From Actinomycetes bacterium (GTDB lineage Bacteria > Actinomycetota > Acidimicrobiia > Acidimicrobiales > JAKAOS01), in the NCBI GenBank assembly GCA_021791675.1, contig JAJYWE010000001.1:1-45736 (forward strand): 45,736 bases of DNA. The letters run 5' to 3'. The number at the start of each line of letters is the position of its first letter. Within the stretch, counting starts at the first letter, position 1. The notes beneath the pieces are model-generated. The model worked only from the letters and a program-made list of their open reading frames with translations. It was not told the origin of the DNA and ran no database searches. Made by a program: the position numbers and the translations under genes. Shown one piece after another: positions 25,170 to 33,966 of this stretch.

Positions 25170-25808
25170 TCACGGCTCCCCCGAGGCGACCACCCTCCCT
25201 TCGGCCACGGTGGCATTCCAGAGCTCGAGCGCCGGCAGCTCGTGCTCCCAGCCGAGCACACCCACGCGTGCCGGACCGAGCACGAAGCCCGAGGCTGCCA
25301 CGGGAGCGAGGTCGAGCCAGCGCGCCGTCACGACGCGTAGGAGATGCCCGTGGGCGACCAACACCACGGGCGCCGAGTATGCCCGGAGGCGGTCGAGCAC
25401 GGCATCGGCGCGGCGCGCGACGTCCTCCAGGCGCTCCCCTCCGGGGACGCCGTCACGCCAGAGCAACCAACCCGGTCGCTGCGTGCGGATCTCCGGGGTC
25501 GTGCGACCCTCGTAGTCCCCGTAGTCCCACTCGGCGAGGTCGTCGAGCACGACCGCCGGGCCGGTCGCCTCGAGGCCGGCGAGCGCACAGGTCTCACGTG
25601 CGCGCGAGAGCGGGGAGGTCGCCACGAGCCCCGGAGCCGGGACACCGACGAGGTCGGCGACGCCGACCAGCCCCCGAGCAGCAGCGCGCCCCGCCTCGTC
25701 GAGCGGCACGTCGGTGCGGCCGGTGTGACGCCCGACACGGCTCCAAGCCGTCTCGCCGTGACGGACGACGAGGACCTGGGGCGGCCTCCTCACGTCGTCG
25801 GCCGTCAC
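25170..25808 (-). CDS. Histidine phosphatase (phosphoglycerate-mutase-like)
   Basis: 212 aa from the GTG at 25808, which overlaps the ROK gene stop (GTGA); the track start at 25817 is nine bases earlier. The motif QVLVVRHGETAWSRVGRHTG carries the phospho-accepting His (R-H-G). DVPLDEAGRAAARGL, LVATSPLSRARETCALAG, EWDYGDYEG and VVLVAHGHLLRVV (second active His) complete the fold. These are small-molecule phosphatases or mutases of sugar or cofactor phosphates. Coupling to a ROK-type kinase suggests a sugar-phosphate substrate, but the specificity is not visible. Confidence 0.9.
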   Translation of the reverse strand: MTADDVRRPPQVLVVRHGETAWSRVGRHTGRTDVPLDEAGRAAARGLVGVADLVGVPAPGLVATSPLSRARETCALAGLEATGPAVVLDDLAEWDYGDYEGRTTPEIRTQRPGWLLWRDGVPGGERLEDVARRADAVLDRLRAYSAPVVLVAHGHLLRVVTARWLDLAPVAASGFVLGPARVGVLGWEHELPALELWNATVAEGRVVASGEP

Positions 25809-26884
25809 AGCGCGCACCGCGACGGCCTCCCAGCCCCACGAGCGGGGTGCGCCGGTTGCACGCTCGTCCCTGCTGCTGTCGCCCAGGCACCCGTCCCGGC
25901 GAGGCCGGCGTCGTCACCGAGCGCCGACGGCACGACGGCCAGCTCGGCGGGATCGAAGGCGGGGCGGTCGAGGGCGTGCAGCGCCGTGACGACGCGGGGG
26001 AAGAACCCGGGGGCGAGCCCCAGGCCACCGCCGAGCACGACCACATCCGGCGCGAAGCAGAGCGCGAGGTTCCCGACGCCCAGCGCGACCGCCTCCGCTA
26101 CCTCGTCCAGGATGGCCGCCGAGCGTGCGTCGCCCTCGAGCGCGAGTCGGGCGAGCTCGGCACCACCGGCGTTGCTCCCCTCCCGGCGCGCCAGCCGTTC
26201 GAGGGCAGGTCCCGCCCCGAGCTCTTCGAGGGTCGCCGGCTGTCCGGCGCGCAGGGCGCAGGCATCCAGCACCGTGTGGCCGACCTCGCCCGCAGAGCGT
26301 CGCCCGCGGACCAGCCGCCCGCCGAGCACGACGCCGGCGCCGATCCCGGTGGAGACGGTGAGATAGACCACGTCTCGATAGGTGCGACCAGCTCCGAAGG
26401 TCGCCTCGCCGACGGCCGCGAGGTCGGCGTCGTTTGCCAACTCGACCGGCGCACCGAGCGCCGCTTCCAGCCCGTCTGCCGACAAGGCGCCGACGACCTC
26501 CCGGTCGAGGTTGGGCGCGACGAGCACGCGCTGGTCCTGGTAGTCAACGGAGCCGGGCACCCCCATCACCACACCGGTCACCCCGAGCAAGTCCTGACCC
26601 GTGCCTGCTCCTGGCGCCGGGGCAGCCCGGACGGAGGGCGGAGGAGTAGCGCCGGCGTCCGCGGCGTGTCCGGCGACGCCCAGCTGGCCGGTGAGCTCGG
26701 CGAGACTGCTCCGCAAGAAGTCGACGAGCTGGCCCGCGCTCCCAGGACCGCGGGGTGTGGGGCGCGCGCGCCGCTCGAGCACGACACCACCCTGGGTGAC
26801 GAGTCCGGCCCGGACGTTGGTTCCCCCGAGATCGACGCCCAGCACCGGCGCGCCAGCTGCACCTGCAGGGGTCTCACGCAGCAC
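25805..26884 (-). CDS. ROK-family sugar kinase (glucokinase-like)
   Basis: 359 aa from the GTG at 26884; the GTG at 26908 is also possible, and neither has a strong ribosome site. The ATP site is PVLGVDLGGTNVRAGLV, followed by GVPGSVDYQDQRVLVAPNLD, PVELANDADLAAVGEATFGA (N-D catalytic motif) and VYLTVSTGIGAGVVLGGRLV. DVVVLGGGLGLAPGFF lies toward the C-terminus. ROK kinases usually carry G-H-x9-C-x-C-G-x2-G-C-x-E for zinc. Here the region reads GHTVLDACALRAGQPATLEE and keeps only one of those cysteines. The likely reaction is ATP-dependent phosphorylation of glucose or a related hexose. It is coupled to the histidine phosphatase. Confidence 0.88.
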   Translation of the reverse strand: MLRETPAGAAGAPVLGVDLGGTNVRAGLVTQGGVVLERRARPTPRGPGSAGQLVDFLRSSLAELTGQLGVAGHAADAGATPPPSVRAAPAPGAGTGQDLLGVTGVVMGVPGSVDYQDQRVLVAPNLDREVVGALSADGLEAALGAPVELANDADLAAVGEATFGAGRTYRDVVYLTVSTGIGAGVVLGGRLVRGRRSAGEVGHTVLDACALRAGQPATLEELGAGPALERLARREGSNAGGAELARLALEGDARSAAILDEVAEAVALGVGNLALCFAPDVVVLGGGLGLAPGFFPRVVTALHALDRPAFDPAELAVVPSALGDDAGLAGTGAWATAAGTSVQPAHPARGAGRPSRCAL

Positions 26885-26984
26885 GCCCCGAACCGTACCA
26901 ACTGCCACGCCGGTCTGCGCGCAGCGTGCCGAGCCGGTGCCCTCGTGTCCGAGCCGCCGCGGGGTGACGCCGTACGATGAGCGG

Positions 26985-28466
26985 GTGGCAACCGGGGCAC
27001 TTCGCGCGAGGGCGCGCCGCTTCGTGGACGGCCCCGTCGACGACCTGGTCCATCCGACGACCCCGCTCGGCCGGCTCGCACGCACGCACGTGCTCATGGT
27101 CTCGGGCGACACCTTGGTCACGGTCGCGCTGGCCGGCTCGCTCTTCTTCTCGATCTCGCCCGATGCCGCGCGGAGCCAGGTCCTCCTCTACCTCGTCCTC
27201 ACGATGGCACCGTTCATCGTGGTCGCGCCGCTGCTCTCGCCCCTTCTGGACCGAACACGTGCCGCCCGGCGAACGATGGTCATCCTCTCCGCCCTCGTTC
27301 GGGCGGTCCTGTGCCTTCTCATGGCACGAGACCTGCACAGTCTCGTCCTGTTCCCCGAGGCGTTCCTCGTGCTCATCGCCTCGAAGACTTACACCGTGAC
27401 CAAGGCATCCCTCGTGCCGGGCACCGTCGACTGCCACCACCAGCTCGTCGGGGCGAACTCCCATCTCTCGCTGCTCTCGGGGCTCAGCGCGATCGTCGCA
27501 GGCGGCGTCGGTGCGGCGATGCTGTCGATCCCAGGCCTCGGCTCTGCGTGGGTGCTCCGGCTCGACGCGGTCGTGCTCGTGGGCGGTGCGCTCGCGGCGA
27601 GCACGCTCCTCGTCCGCCAGCCCGGGTGGCTGCGCAAGTCCGAACCGGAGGCCCGGCGGACGGATACCGGGGTGCTCGAGTCCCATCCCCACGCGTCCAC
27701 GACGGCCGGGTGGGACCCCGGGACATCCGAGCTCGCCGGTGACACCGCCGCTCGGCCGGGCGTCCGTGCCGGGCGTGGGGCCACCGAAGGGCGAGGGTCA
27801 GGGAGTGCCGGGCACCGGCAGGGGCAGGCGCGGCGGCCGGCTGGCCTGCGGCACGGTGGGCGACATCTCCTCTTCGGCGCCTGGGCACCGCTGACGCTCG
27901 TCGCGGCGACGGCGATGGCGGTGCTGCGCGGCGGCGTCGGATATCTGATCTTCCTCGTCGCGTTCAACCTGCGTGACGCGCACGCGCCCCTCTACATCTA
28001 CGGCGCCGCGCTCGTGGCGAGCGCAGGCGGCAACCTGGTCGCAACACGCGTCGCGCCCCGGCTCCGACGGCACGTGCGGGAGGACACCATCCTCGTCGCG
28101 AGCCTGCTCAGCGTCGTGGTCGCCAGCGTCGCAGTCGCCGCTGCCGGCGGCGGGGACTGGCCGACCATCGGGCTCGCCGCCGTCATGGGCCTGGCGGCCG
28201 GGTGCGGGAAGGTCTCCTTCGACGCGCTCGTCCAGCGCGACGCCCCGGAGCTCCACCAGGGACGCGCCTTCGGGCGCTTCGAGTCTCGCTTCCAGCTCGC
28301 CTGGGTGCTCGGTGCGCTCATCCCCGTCGTGGCAGCAATCTCGCTCCGAGCGGGATCGGAGGTGCTGGCATTCGGGATGGCCGTCGCCGCGGCGTCGTTC
28401 ATGGCCGCCCGGAACGCCCTCGACGCCCAGCGCCGGCCGAGCCCCCCGGTCGGCCCGACCGGCTGA
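26985..28466 (+). CDS. MFS-like multi-pass membrane protein
   Basis: 493 aa from the GTG at 26985 (an in-frame GTG at 26964 is an alternative). The N-terminal half has several helices (VALAGSLFFSISPD, VLLYLVLTMAPFIVVAPLLS, LLDRTRAARRTMVILSALVR, LSLLSGLSAIVAGGVGAAML, AVVLVGGALAASTLLV). A ~70-residue disordered Gly/Arg-rich loop divides it from a second half (AMAVLRGGVGYLIFLVAFNL, DTILVASLLSVVVASVAVAA, VLGALIPVVAAISL). The D-R-x-R-A-A-R-R loop resembles MFS motif A. The substrate is unknown. It diverges from the ROK kinase gene, and its last 68 bp overlap the convergent helicase gene. Confidence 0.8.
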   Translation: MATGALRARARRFVDGPVDDLVHPTTPLGRLARTHVLMVSGDTLVTVALAGSLFFSISPDAARSQVLLYLVLTMAPFIVVAPLLSPLLDRTRAARRTMVILSALVRAVLCLLMARDLHSLVLFPEAFLVLIASKTYTVTKASLVPGTVDCHHQLVGANSHLSLLSGLSAIVAGGVGAAMLSIPGLGSAWVLRLDAVVLVGGALAASTLLVRQPGWLRKSEPEARRTDTGVLESHPHASTTAGWDPGTSELAGDTAARPGVRAGRGATEGRGSGSAGHRQGQARRPAGLRHGGRHLLFGAWAPLTLVAATAMAVLRGGVGYLIFLVAFNLRDAHAPLYIYGAALVASAGGNLVATRVAPRLRRHVREDTILVASLLSVVVASVAVAAAGGGDWPTIGLAAVMGLAAGCGKVSFDALVQRDAPELHQGRAFGRFESRFQLAWVLGALIPVVAAISLRAGSEVLAFGMAVAAASFMAARNALDAQRRPSPPVGPTG

Positions 28467-29736
28467 GCCGCCGGGAGGGCGTCCCCGCCACGGCCGGCCG
28501 GGGGGCATTCCCGCTTGCGGGCTCACCCCCGACGGGCTGCGGGCGAACCGGGCGCCCTGCCGGGGTCGTCGGCGCCCCGCCCGGTCGCACACCAACCGTG
28601 GCCACTTGCCCGGCGGCGCCTCCCGCCGGGTCGCCGGTCCGCTCGATCCGCAACCCGAGGCCGCGCTCGAGGGCGCGAAGCCCTGTCCGCTCCGCCGACG
28701 CGACGAGCGACACGACCACACCGTCGGCGCCGGCTCGGCCGGTCCTGCCGGACCGGTGCACGTAGTCCTTGGCGTCGGTGGCCAGGTCGAAGTGGACCAC
28801 GCACGCAACGTCGTCGACGTGGATGCCTCGTGCCGCGACATCCGTCGCGACGAGGGCGTCTGCGCCACCCGCGCTGAAGGCGCTGAGCGCCCGCTCGCGC
28901 TGCGCCTGGCTGCGGCTCCCGTGTATCGGGACCGCGGCGACGCCCAGCTGGCCGAGCTGGCGCGTCACCCGATCGACGCCGTGGCGGGTCCGGCAGAAGA
29001 CGATGGTCCGTCCGTGGGCTGCGATCAGGCCGGCGGTCAGGCCAACCCGCTGCGGCCGCTCCGCCTCGCAGTACAGGTGGGCGACCTCGCCCTGGTCCGC
29101 CTCGGGCACGACCACCTCGTGGCGGCGTGGGGAACGCTGGTAGCGACGGACGAGGGCGTCGACCTCCCCGTCGAGGGTTGCCGAGTACAGCAGGGTCTGG
29201 CGGGCCGGTGCGGTCGCGTCGACGAGCTTCCGCACGGCAGGCAGGAAGCCCATGTCGGCCATCCGGTCGGCCTCGTCGACCACCACCAGCCCGACCGACG
29301 AGAGATCGAGCGCGCGCCTTTCCACGAGATCGAGTGCCCGACCGGGCGTGGCGACGACGACGTCGACACCCCGTGACAGGCTGGCCTGCTGACCGCCGTA
29401 GCCGACGCCCCCGTAGATCGCGAGCACCCTGCGCGGAGACGACTGCCAGACGAGGGCCAGCTCCCGCTGGACCTGGCTCGCGAGCTCGCGGGTCGGCACG
29501 AGGACCATCGCGCTCGGGCGCCGCGACGCCCCCTGCTCCGCTCGCAGCGCGAGGGCCAGCCCGAACGCGAGCGTCTTCCCGGAGCCGGTCGGGGCCCGAC
29601 CACAGACGTCGTGCCCGGCGAGCGCGTCGGGGAGGGTGGCAGCCTGGATGGGGGTCGGCTCGATGATCCCGCGTTCGGCGAGCGAGGCAACGAGGCGCGC
29701 GGGGACGCCGAGGTCGAGGAAGGTCTGGGTGGTCAT
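28399..29736 (-). CDS. DEAD-box ATP-dependent RNA helicase
   Basis: 445 aa from the ATG at 29736, five bases after GGAGC; GTG at 29739 is adjacent. All helicase motifs are visible: the Q-motif (TFLDLGVPARLV, EPTPIQAATLP), motif I GRAPTGSGKT, Ia VPTRELASQV, Ib VVVATPGRALD, II VVDEADRMADMGF, III YSATLD, IV TIVFCRTRHGVDRV, V ALVATDVAARGIHVDDV and VI YVHRSGRTGRAG. The last ~80 residues are a Gly/Arg/Pro-rich tail of the kind that binds RNA. Such helicases remodel RNA during ribosome assembly or decay. It overlaps the MFS-like gene convergently by 68 bp, an unusually long overlap for this window. Confidence 0.95.
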   Translation of the reverse strand: MTTQTFLDLGVPARLVASLAERGIIEPTPIQAATLPDALAGHDVCGRAPTGSGKTLAFGLALALRAEQGASRRPSAMVLVPTRELASQVQRELALVWQSSPRRVLAIYGGVGYGGQQASLSRGVDVVVATPGRALDLVERRALDLSSVGLVVVDEADRMADMGFLPAVRKLVDATAPARQTLLYSATLDGEVDALVRRYQRSPRRHEVVVPEADQGEVAHLYCEAERPQRVGLTAGLIAAHGRTIVFCRTRHGVDRVTRQLGQLGVAAVPIHGSRSQAQRERALSAFSAGGADALVATDVAARGIHVDDVACVVHFDLATDAKDYVHRSGRTGRAGADGVVVSLVASAERTGLRALERGLGLRIERTGDPAGGAAGQVATVGVRPGGAPTTPAGRPVRPQPVGGEPASGNAPRPAVAGTPSRRLSRSGRPGGSAGAGRRGRSGRP

Positions 29737-29884
29737 CACTGCTCCAGTCGGACGGGAAGACCGACGCGACGAGCCGTGACGGACTTCTGGGGTGGCGCCG
29801 CGAGCTGCGGCGACGACCTGATGCTAGTCGCAGACCCACCCCACTCCTCCTGGACGGGCCGGCGGCATCCGCGGGCGAACGCGC

Positions 29885-31090
29885 TCAGGCGCTCGGGAGG
29901 GCCCAGGGGTGCTCGTGCTCGCGCCGCCGGCCCGCCCAGCGCAGCAGCCCCCACGCACCCCAGCCGATCGGTACCAGTGCCCAGAAACTGATGATCCGGT
30001 AGAGGAGGACCGCCGCGATGGCGTCCCGCACCGGCATCCCGTAGAGGATCAGCGCGTACGTGAGGCTGCCCTCGACGACACCGAGCCCACCCGGGGTGAT
30101 CGGCAGGCTGGCGCCGATCTGGGCGACCCCGTAGGCGACGAGCACGCCGGGCCAGGGGATCCCGCCACCCACTGCCAGGATCGATGCGGCCAGGCAGCCC
30201 GCGTCCTCGACCCAGTTGAGCCCGCCGAGGCCGAAGGCCGAGAGCCACTCCCGCGGTCGCAAGCGGACCGCCGTCGCCCGCTCCCAGGCGGCGGCTCCCA
30301 AGCGACGAGCCCACGCCCCCCACGCCGCGCGCTCGAGCATCCCGAGCGCGCGGCGTGCCGTGGTCGCCGCCCACCCGGAACGGCTGATCACGACGGCGAG
30401 CACGCCGACGACCACCGGGATCGCCGCCAGCACGAGCCCTGCGAGGCGAAACTCGCTCGCGGGCCCACGCCGGCCGGCCAGCTCCACCCCGAGCACCAGG
30501 AGGACGAACAGCGCGAAGCTCGAGAGCGCACCGGCGACCAGCAGTACCCAGATGGACAACATCCGTGAGGCACCGCGTCGGCGGAGCTGGGCGAACGCAA
30601 ACCCGGCCGACCACGCCGCACCCCCGGGCAGCGAGACGGCGAGCGCGTTGCCAGCGAGGGTGATCTCCACCATCGGCCAGAGCGAGAGCCGCACCCCGCC
30701 GGCGCGAAGGAGCGCCCGCTGGAGACGCGCGAAGACGACCATCGAGGCGACCTCGGCGATGCTTGCCACGACGACCCACTCCCAGCGGAGCTGGACGAGC
30801 AACGCCGCCCCCTCCCCGACCGCCCGCCGCTCGGAGTAGAGGGCGTAGGCGCCGCCGCCGACCAGCGCCAGCTCGAACGCGCGGCGCAGGAGGCGCCACC
30901 AGCGCGGCCCCCTCCGCCGGAACTGGCTCGGCGCGACGGGGGCGGCTCGGTCGTCGTGATCGCCGCGAGCCGGGGCCGAGCGCGGGCTCGACCCGCTGCC
31001 CCCCGTGTCGTCGAGGAGCACCCGTTCGTCGAGGGGCACTCGGTCGTCGAGGAAGACCTCGCTGGGAGCGGACTCGACGACATCCCCCAT
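29885..31090 (-). CDS. Lysylphosphatidylglycerol synthase/flippase-type membrane protein (UPF0104)
   Basis: 401 aa from the ATG at 31090 (MGDVVES). Residues 1-65 are acidic and disordered. After that come about eight membrane segments, e.g. FELALVGGGAYALYSE, WVVVASIAEVASMVVFARLQ, SIWVLLVAGALSSFALFVLL and AGLVLAAIPVVVGVLAVVIS. Family features are the early TLAGNALAVSLPGGAAWSAG and the later GASLPITPGGLGVVEGSLTY, both typical of the integral-membrane (flippase) part of MprF-like proteins. There is no C-terminal synthase domain, so lipid translocation or another membrane function is more likely than aminoacyl transfer. Confidence 0.85.
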   Translation of the reverse strand: MGDVVESAPSEVFLDDRVPLDERVLLDDTGGSGSSPRSAPARGDHDDRAAPVAPSQFRRRGPRWWRLLRRAFELALVGGGAYALYSERRAVGEGAALLVQLRWEWVVVASIAEVASMVVFARLQRALLRAGGVRLSLWPMVEITLAGNALAVSLPGGAAWSAGFAFAQLRRRGASRMLSIWVLLVAGALSSFALFVLLVLGVELAGRRGPASEFRLAGLVLAAIPVVVGVLAVVISRSGWAATTARRALGMLERAAWGAWARRLGAAAWERATAVRLRPREWLSAFGLGGLNWVEDAGCLAASILAVGGGIPWPGVLVAYGVAQIGASLPITPGGLGVVEGSLTYALILYGMPVRDAIAAVLLYRIISFWALVPIGWGAWGLLRWAGRRREHEHPWALPSA

Positions 31091-31131
31091 ACCGGAGACG
31101 CTAGCCGTGTCCGTGGGGCGGAACTGGCCGC

Positions 31132-31608
31132 CTAACGGGTGCCCCACGTGTAGGTCTGCTTGGCGAGCCGGAGGTAGACGAAGGTCTCCGTGTCGCGGAC
31201 CCCCGGGATCGCCCGGATCGTCTCGTTCAGGATCACGAGCAGGTGGTCGTCGTCCTCGCAGACCACCTCGGCGAGGACGTCGTAGGCGCCGGCACACATG
31301 ACGACGTAGTCGATCTCGGGCACGGCGACGAGGGCCGCCGCCACGGCGCGCACGTCACCTTCGACTCGAACCGCGATCAGCGCCTGGCGAGTGAATCCCA
31401 GCATGAGGGGATCGGTGACGGCGACGATCTGCATCACCCCGGCTCGCAGGAGGTGCTGGACGCGCTGGCGGACGGCCGCTTCCGAGAGCCCGATCGTGCG
31501 CGCCAGTGCCGAGTAGCTCCGCCGCCCGTCGACCTGGAGCTCCTCGACGATCCGCTTGGAGATGTCGTCCAGCACCACGGGTTCGGCGTTGCCTCGGCGG
31601 CGTCGCAC
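31132..31608 (-). CDS. Lrp/AsnC-family transcriptional regulator
   Basis: 158 aa from the GTG at 31608 (preceded by GGGGGA). The track frame runs ~200 codons further upstream but that part is low-complexity. The helix-turn-helix is VLDDISKRIVEELQVDGRRS followed by YSALARTIGLSEAAVRQRVQ. The RAM effector domain follows (FTRQALIAVRVEGDVRAVAA, VPEIDYVVMCAGAYDVLAEV, IRAIPGVRDTETFVYL). Lrp-type proteins bind small molecules, usually amino acids, and control nearby or distant genes. It lies 41 bp upstream of the UPF0104 gene in the same direction and may share its transcript. Confidence 0.9.
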   Translation of the reverse strand: MRRRRGNAEPVVLDDISKRIVEELQVDGRRSYSALARTIGLSEAAVRQRVQHLLRAGVMQIVAVTDPLMLGFTRQALIAVRVEGDVRAVAAALVAVPEIDYVVMCAGAYDVLAEVVCEDDDHLLVILNETIRAIPGVRDTETFVYLRLAKQTYTWGTR

Positions 31609-32162
31609 GTGGTCCCCCGAGCCAGCGCTCCGGTCGGTGTGGCCCGGGGGGGCCGCTCCCGCTGCCGCCGGGAAGGAGGCGCCCGTCTCCGCGCACGGCT
31701 CCTCCCCCTCGTCGACCTCCGCCCCTCCCGAGCGCGCCGCACCGTTCCTTCCTCCGTGGGCACTCTCCCCGCAGGTGCTCTCCCCGTGGATCGTCTGTCC
31801 GTGGACGGCCTCCGCATCCGCGCCGGCTCCGGGGACCGCGGCGCCGCGGGCTCGACCTCCCCGCCGGGTGCTCACGCCATCTCGTCCGGCCTCGCCGTCC
31901 ACATCCCCTCCTCTCCCGGCCACAACCCGCTTCGCGGCGCAGCATGACCCGTAGCAGGCCTCGGCGAGCCGTGCGGTGGCGATCCCATCCGGGATCGCCC
32001 GCCCCTGCACGACCGGTCTCGGGCGCCCTCCTGACCCTACCCCCGTCCCGGCGGAGCCTGACGGAATAGGGCGTGGACGCGCCCACATCCCATGGATTTC
32101 GTCGACGGAGCGCGTCATCTCAACGGGACGCTGGCCGGTTCCCCGGACCCGATGGGGCCGGC
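31609..32162. other. Intergenic ~550 bp without a convincing gene
   Basis: Frames are open on both strands because of the base composition, but none shows protein-like motifs. The only clear structure is the hairpin at 31978-31999. Repetitive GGGGAG/GTGC-type runs lie at about 31760-31810. Confidence 0.5.
31978..31999 (-). terminator. Hairpin, possible terminator of the ABC operon
   Basis: GGCGATCCC-ATCC-GGGATCGCC forms a perfect 9-bp stem with a 4-base loop, ~165 bp after the permease stop. No T tract follows on either strand, so factor-independent termination is not assured; it may instead be an operator-like palindrome. Confidence 0.4.
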
Positions 32163-32969
32163 TCAGGCGAGCACGTCGGACGTCGTGAAGCGTGCCCACG
32201 CCGCGAGCACAGCCACCAGTCCCCAACCGAGCTGGAGCTCGAGGTCGGACACGATGCCGCCCCAGGAGATCGGCACGCGAAACAGGTCCGCGAAGGCGTC
32301 CCAGTGCTCCGTGAACAGGTACGGGTGGAGGAAGCTCAGCTGGGAGATCCCCCCGATGACGAGGCTCGCGATGAAGAAGCCGGCCGTGCCCGCCATCGCG
32401 CCGACGGGCGTCTCGGTCAGCGTCGAGACGAACAGCCCGATCGCGGCAACGCCGAACATGGACACACCGAGGACGACCGCCGCGAGGAGTGCCCGCCCGA
32501 TCCCGTCGACGAGCGAGATCTGGAAACCCGAGATCGTCGTGAGCGACCCCACGGGAAAGAGGATCGAGCCGGCGATCAGCCCCACGACGGCGATGTCGAT
32601 CGCCGCGACCAGGCAGTAAGCCAGGGCCGACACGAGCTTGGCCGCGAGCAGCCGAGTCCGCCCCACGGGGCGGACGAGGAGGTAGCGCAGCGTCCCGAGA
32701 CCTGCCTCGCCTGCGATGGTGTCCCCGCCGACGATCGAGACCGTGAGGGGGAGGAAGAAGCCGCTCGCGACGGTGAGTGCGGCCAGCGAGAGGAAGACCC
32801 CGTTGTTCGTCACCTGGTTGAAGAAGGCCGGCCCGCCCCCGCCCCCGCCGTGCGGGCTCCCGAAGAATCGGAGCGCCAGCCCGGCGAGGATCGGGAGCAG
32901 GGCGAGCACCCCGAGCAACACGAGAGTCCTGCGCCGGCGAAAGAGCAGGACGAGTTCAGCCCGCAACAT
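32163..32969 (-). CDS. ABC-2 type transporter permease
   Basis: 268 aa, about six membrane helices. MLRAELVLLFRRRRTLVLLG opens the protein, followed by a Gly-rich extracytoplasmic loop (GSPHGGGGGG). LAALTVASGFFLPLTVSIVG, GDTIAGEAGLGTLRYLLVRP (the ABC-2 E-x-x-x-G-T-L-x-x-L-L coupling segment) and AKLVSALAYCLVAAIDIAVV come next. The ATG lies inside the 3' end of the ATPase gene (14-bp overlap), so the two are translationally coupled. It forms the membrane half of an exporter or lipid/peptide transporter with the ATPase at 32956-33966. Confidence 0.92.
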   Translation of the reverse strand: MLRAELVLLFRRRRTLVLLGVLALLPILAGLALRFFGSPHGGGGGGPAFFNQVTNNGVFLSLAALTVASGFFLPLTVSIVGGDTIAGEAGLGTLRYLLVRPVGRTRLLAAKLVSALAYCLVAAIDIAVVGLIAGSILFPVGSLTTISGFQISLVDGIGRALLAAVVLGVSMFGVAAIGLFVSTLTETPVGAMAGTAGFFIASLVIGGISQLSFLHPYLFTEHWDAFADLFRVPISWGGIVSDLELQLGWGLVAVLAAWARFTTSDVLA

Positions 32970-33966
32970 CGAAGCCCTCCCCGGTCAGCGCGACGAACGC
33001 GTCCTCGAGGCTCGGGCGGGAGCTCGCGAGACCACGGAGGCGAACGCCCGCGGTGACCAGCGCGGCCGCCAGCTCCTCGGGTGCGCCGGCGAGCAGCTCC
33101 ACCACGAGGGAGTCCGGGCCGTCGGGCCGAGCCGGTCCGAACCGTGCCATGCCGTCGAGGGTCCGCACCGCGAGGTCGACATCGGGCGTCTCCACCCTGG
33201 CAACCACGCGCTGGCCGGCCCGGAGCTCGTCGAGGGAGCCCGAGGCGACGAGTCGTCCCTGGCTCATGATGCCGGCATGCGTGCAGACCTGTTCCACCTC
33301 GGCGAGGAGGTGGCTCGAGAGGAACACGGTGGTGCCGTCGTCCGCAAGGCGGCGGAGCAACCCGCGGACCTCCCGCATGCCCTGTGGGTCCAACCCGTTC
33401 GTCGGCTCGTCGAGCACCACGAGCCGGCAGGGCCGACTCAGCGCCGCTGCGATCGCGAGCCGCTGGCGCATCCCGAGGGAGTACTTGCGCACGGCCTTCT
33501 CGCCCGCGGCGAGCAGGCCCACGCGACCGAGCGCCGCCTCCACTCGCTGCTCGCGGGTCGCCGCCGCCTCCTTCCGGGTGCTGCCTGCGGGAGGCGGCCC
33601 GACACGGTCGAGGCGGATCAAGTTCTCCCGCCCGGAGAGCCAGGGGTAGAAGGCGGGGCCTTCCACGACGGCACCCACCTCCGCCAGCGCCTCACCCGCA
33701 AGCGCGGGCACCTCCCTGCCGAGGAGGCGAACCTGGCCCGCGGTCGGGAACGCCAACCCGAGCAGCATGCGGATCGTGGTGGTCTTCCCCGAGCCGTTCG
33801 GTCCGAGGAACCCGAACACCGACCCCTCGGGGACGACGAGACCGAGCCCATCCACCACGGTCTGGGAGCCGAAGCGCTTGGTCAGTCCGGACGTCTCGAT
33901 CGCCACGCCGTCCGGCGTCGGCCCGGGCGATCCGGTCTTGGAGGCTTCCCGGGTCGGGACGCTCAA
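32956..33966 (-). CDS. ABC transporter ATP-binding protein
   Basis: 336 aa if translation begins at the TTG (33966) that overlaps the upstream stop as TTGA; a GTG at 33906 would remove 20 residues. It has VAIETSGLTKRFGSQTVVDG, Walker A GFLGPNGSGKTTTIRMLLG, the ABC signature KYSLGMRQRLAIAAAL, Walker B CRLVVLDEPTNGLDPQG and the His switch VFLSSHLLAE. The C-terminal ~100 residues have the regulatory strands common in ABC-2 exporters (bacitracin/antibiotic-type). An insertion of about 15 residues (PPPAGSTRKEAAATRE) sits before the signature. Substrate unknown. It pairs with the downstream permease and is preceded by the LolA-like gene. Confidence 0.93.
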   Translation of the reverse strand: MSVPTREASKTGSPGPTPDGVAIETSGLTKRFGSQTVVDGLGLVVPEGSVFGFLGPNGSGKTTTIRMLLGLAFPTAGQVRLLGREVPALAGEALAEVGAVVEGPAFYPWLSGRENLIRLDRVGPPPAGSTRKEAAATREQRVEAALGRVGLLAAGEKAVRKYSLGMRQRLAIAAALSRPCRLVVLDEPTNGLDPQGMREVRGLLRRLADDGTTVFLSSHLLAEVEQVCTHAGIMSQGRLVASGSLDELRAGQRVVARVETPDVDLAVRTLDGMARFGPARPDGPDSLVVELLAGAPEELAAALVTAGVRLRGLASSRPSLEDAFVALTGEGFDVAG

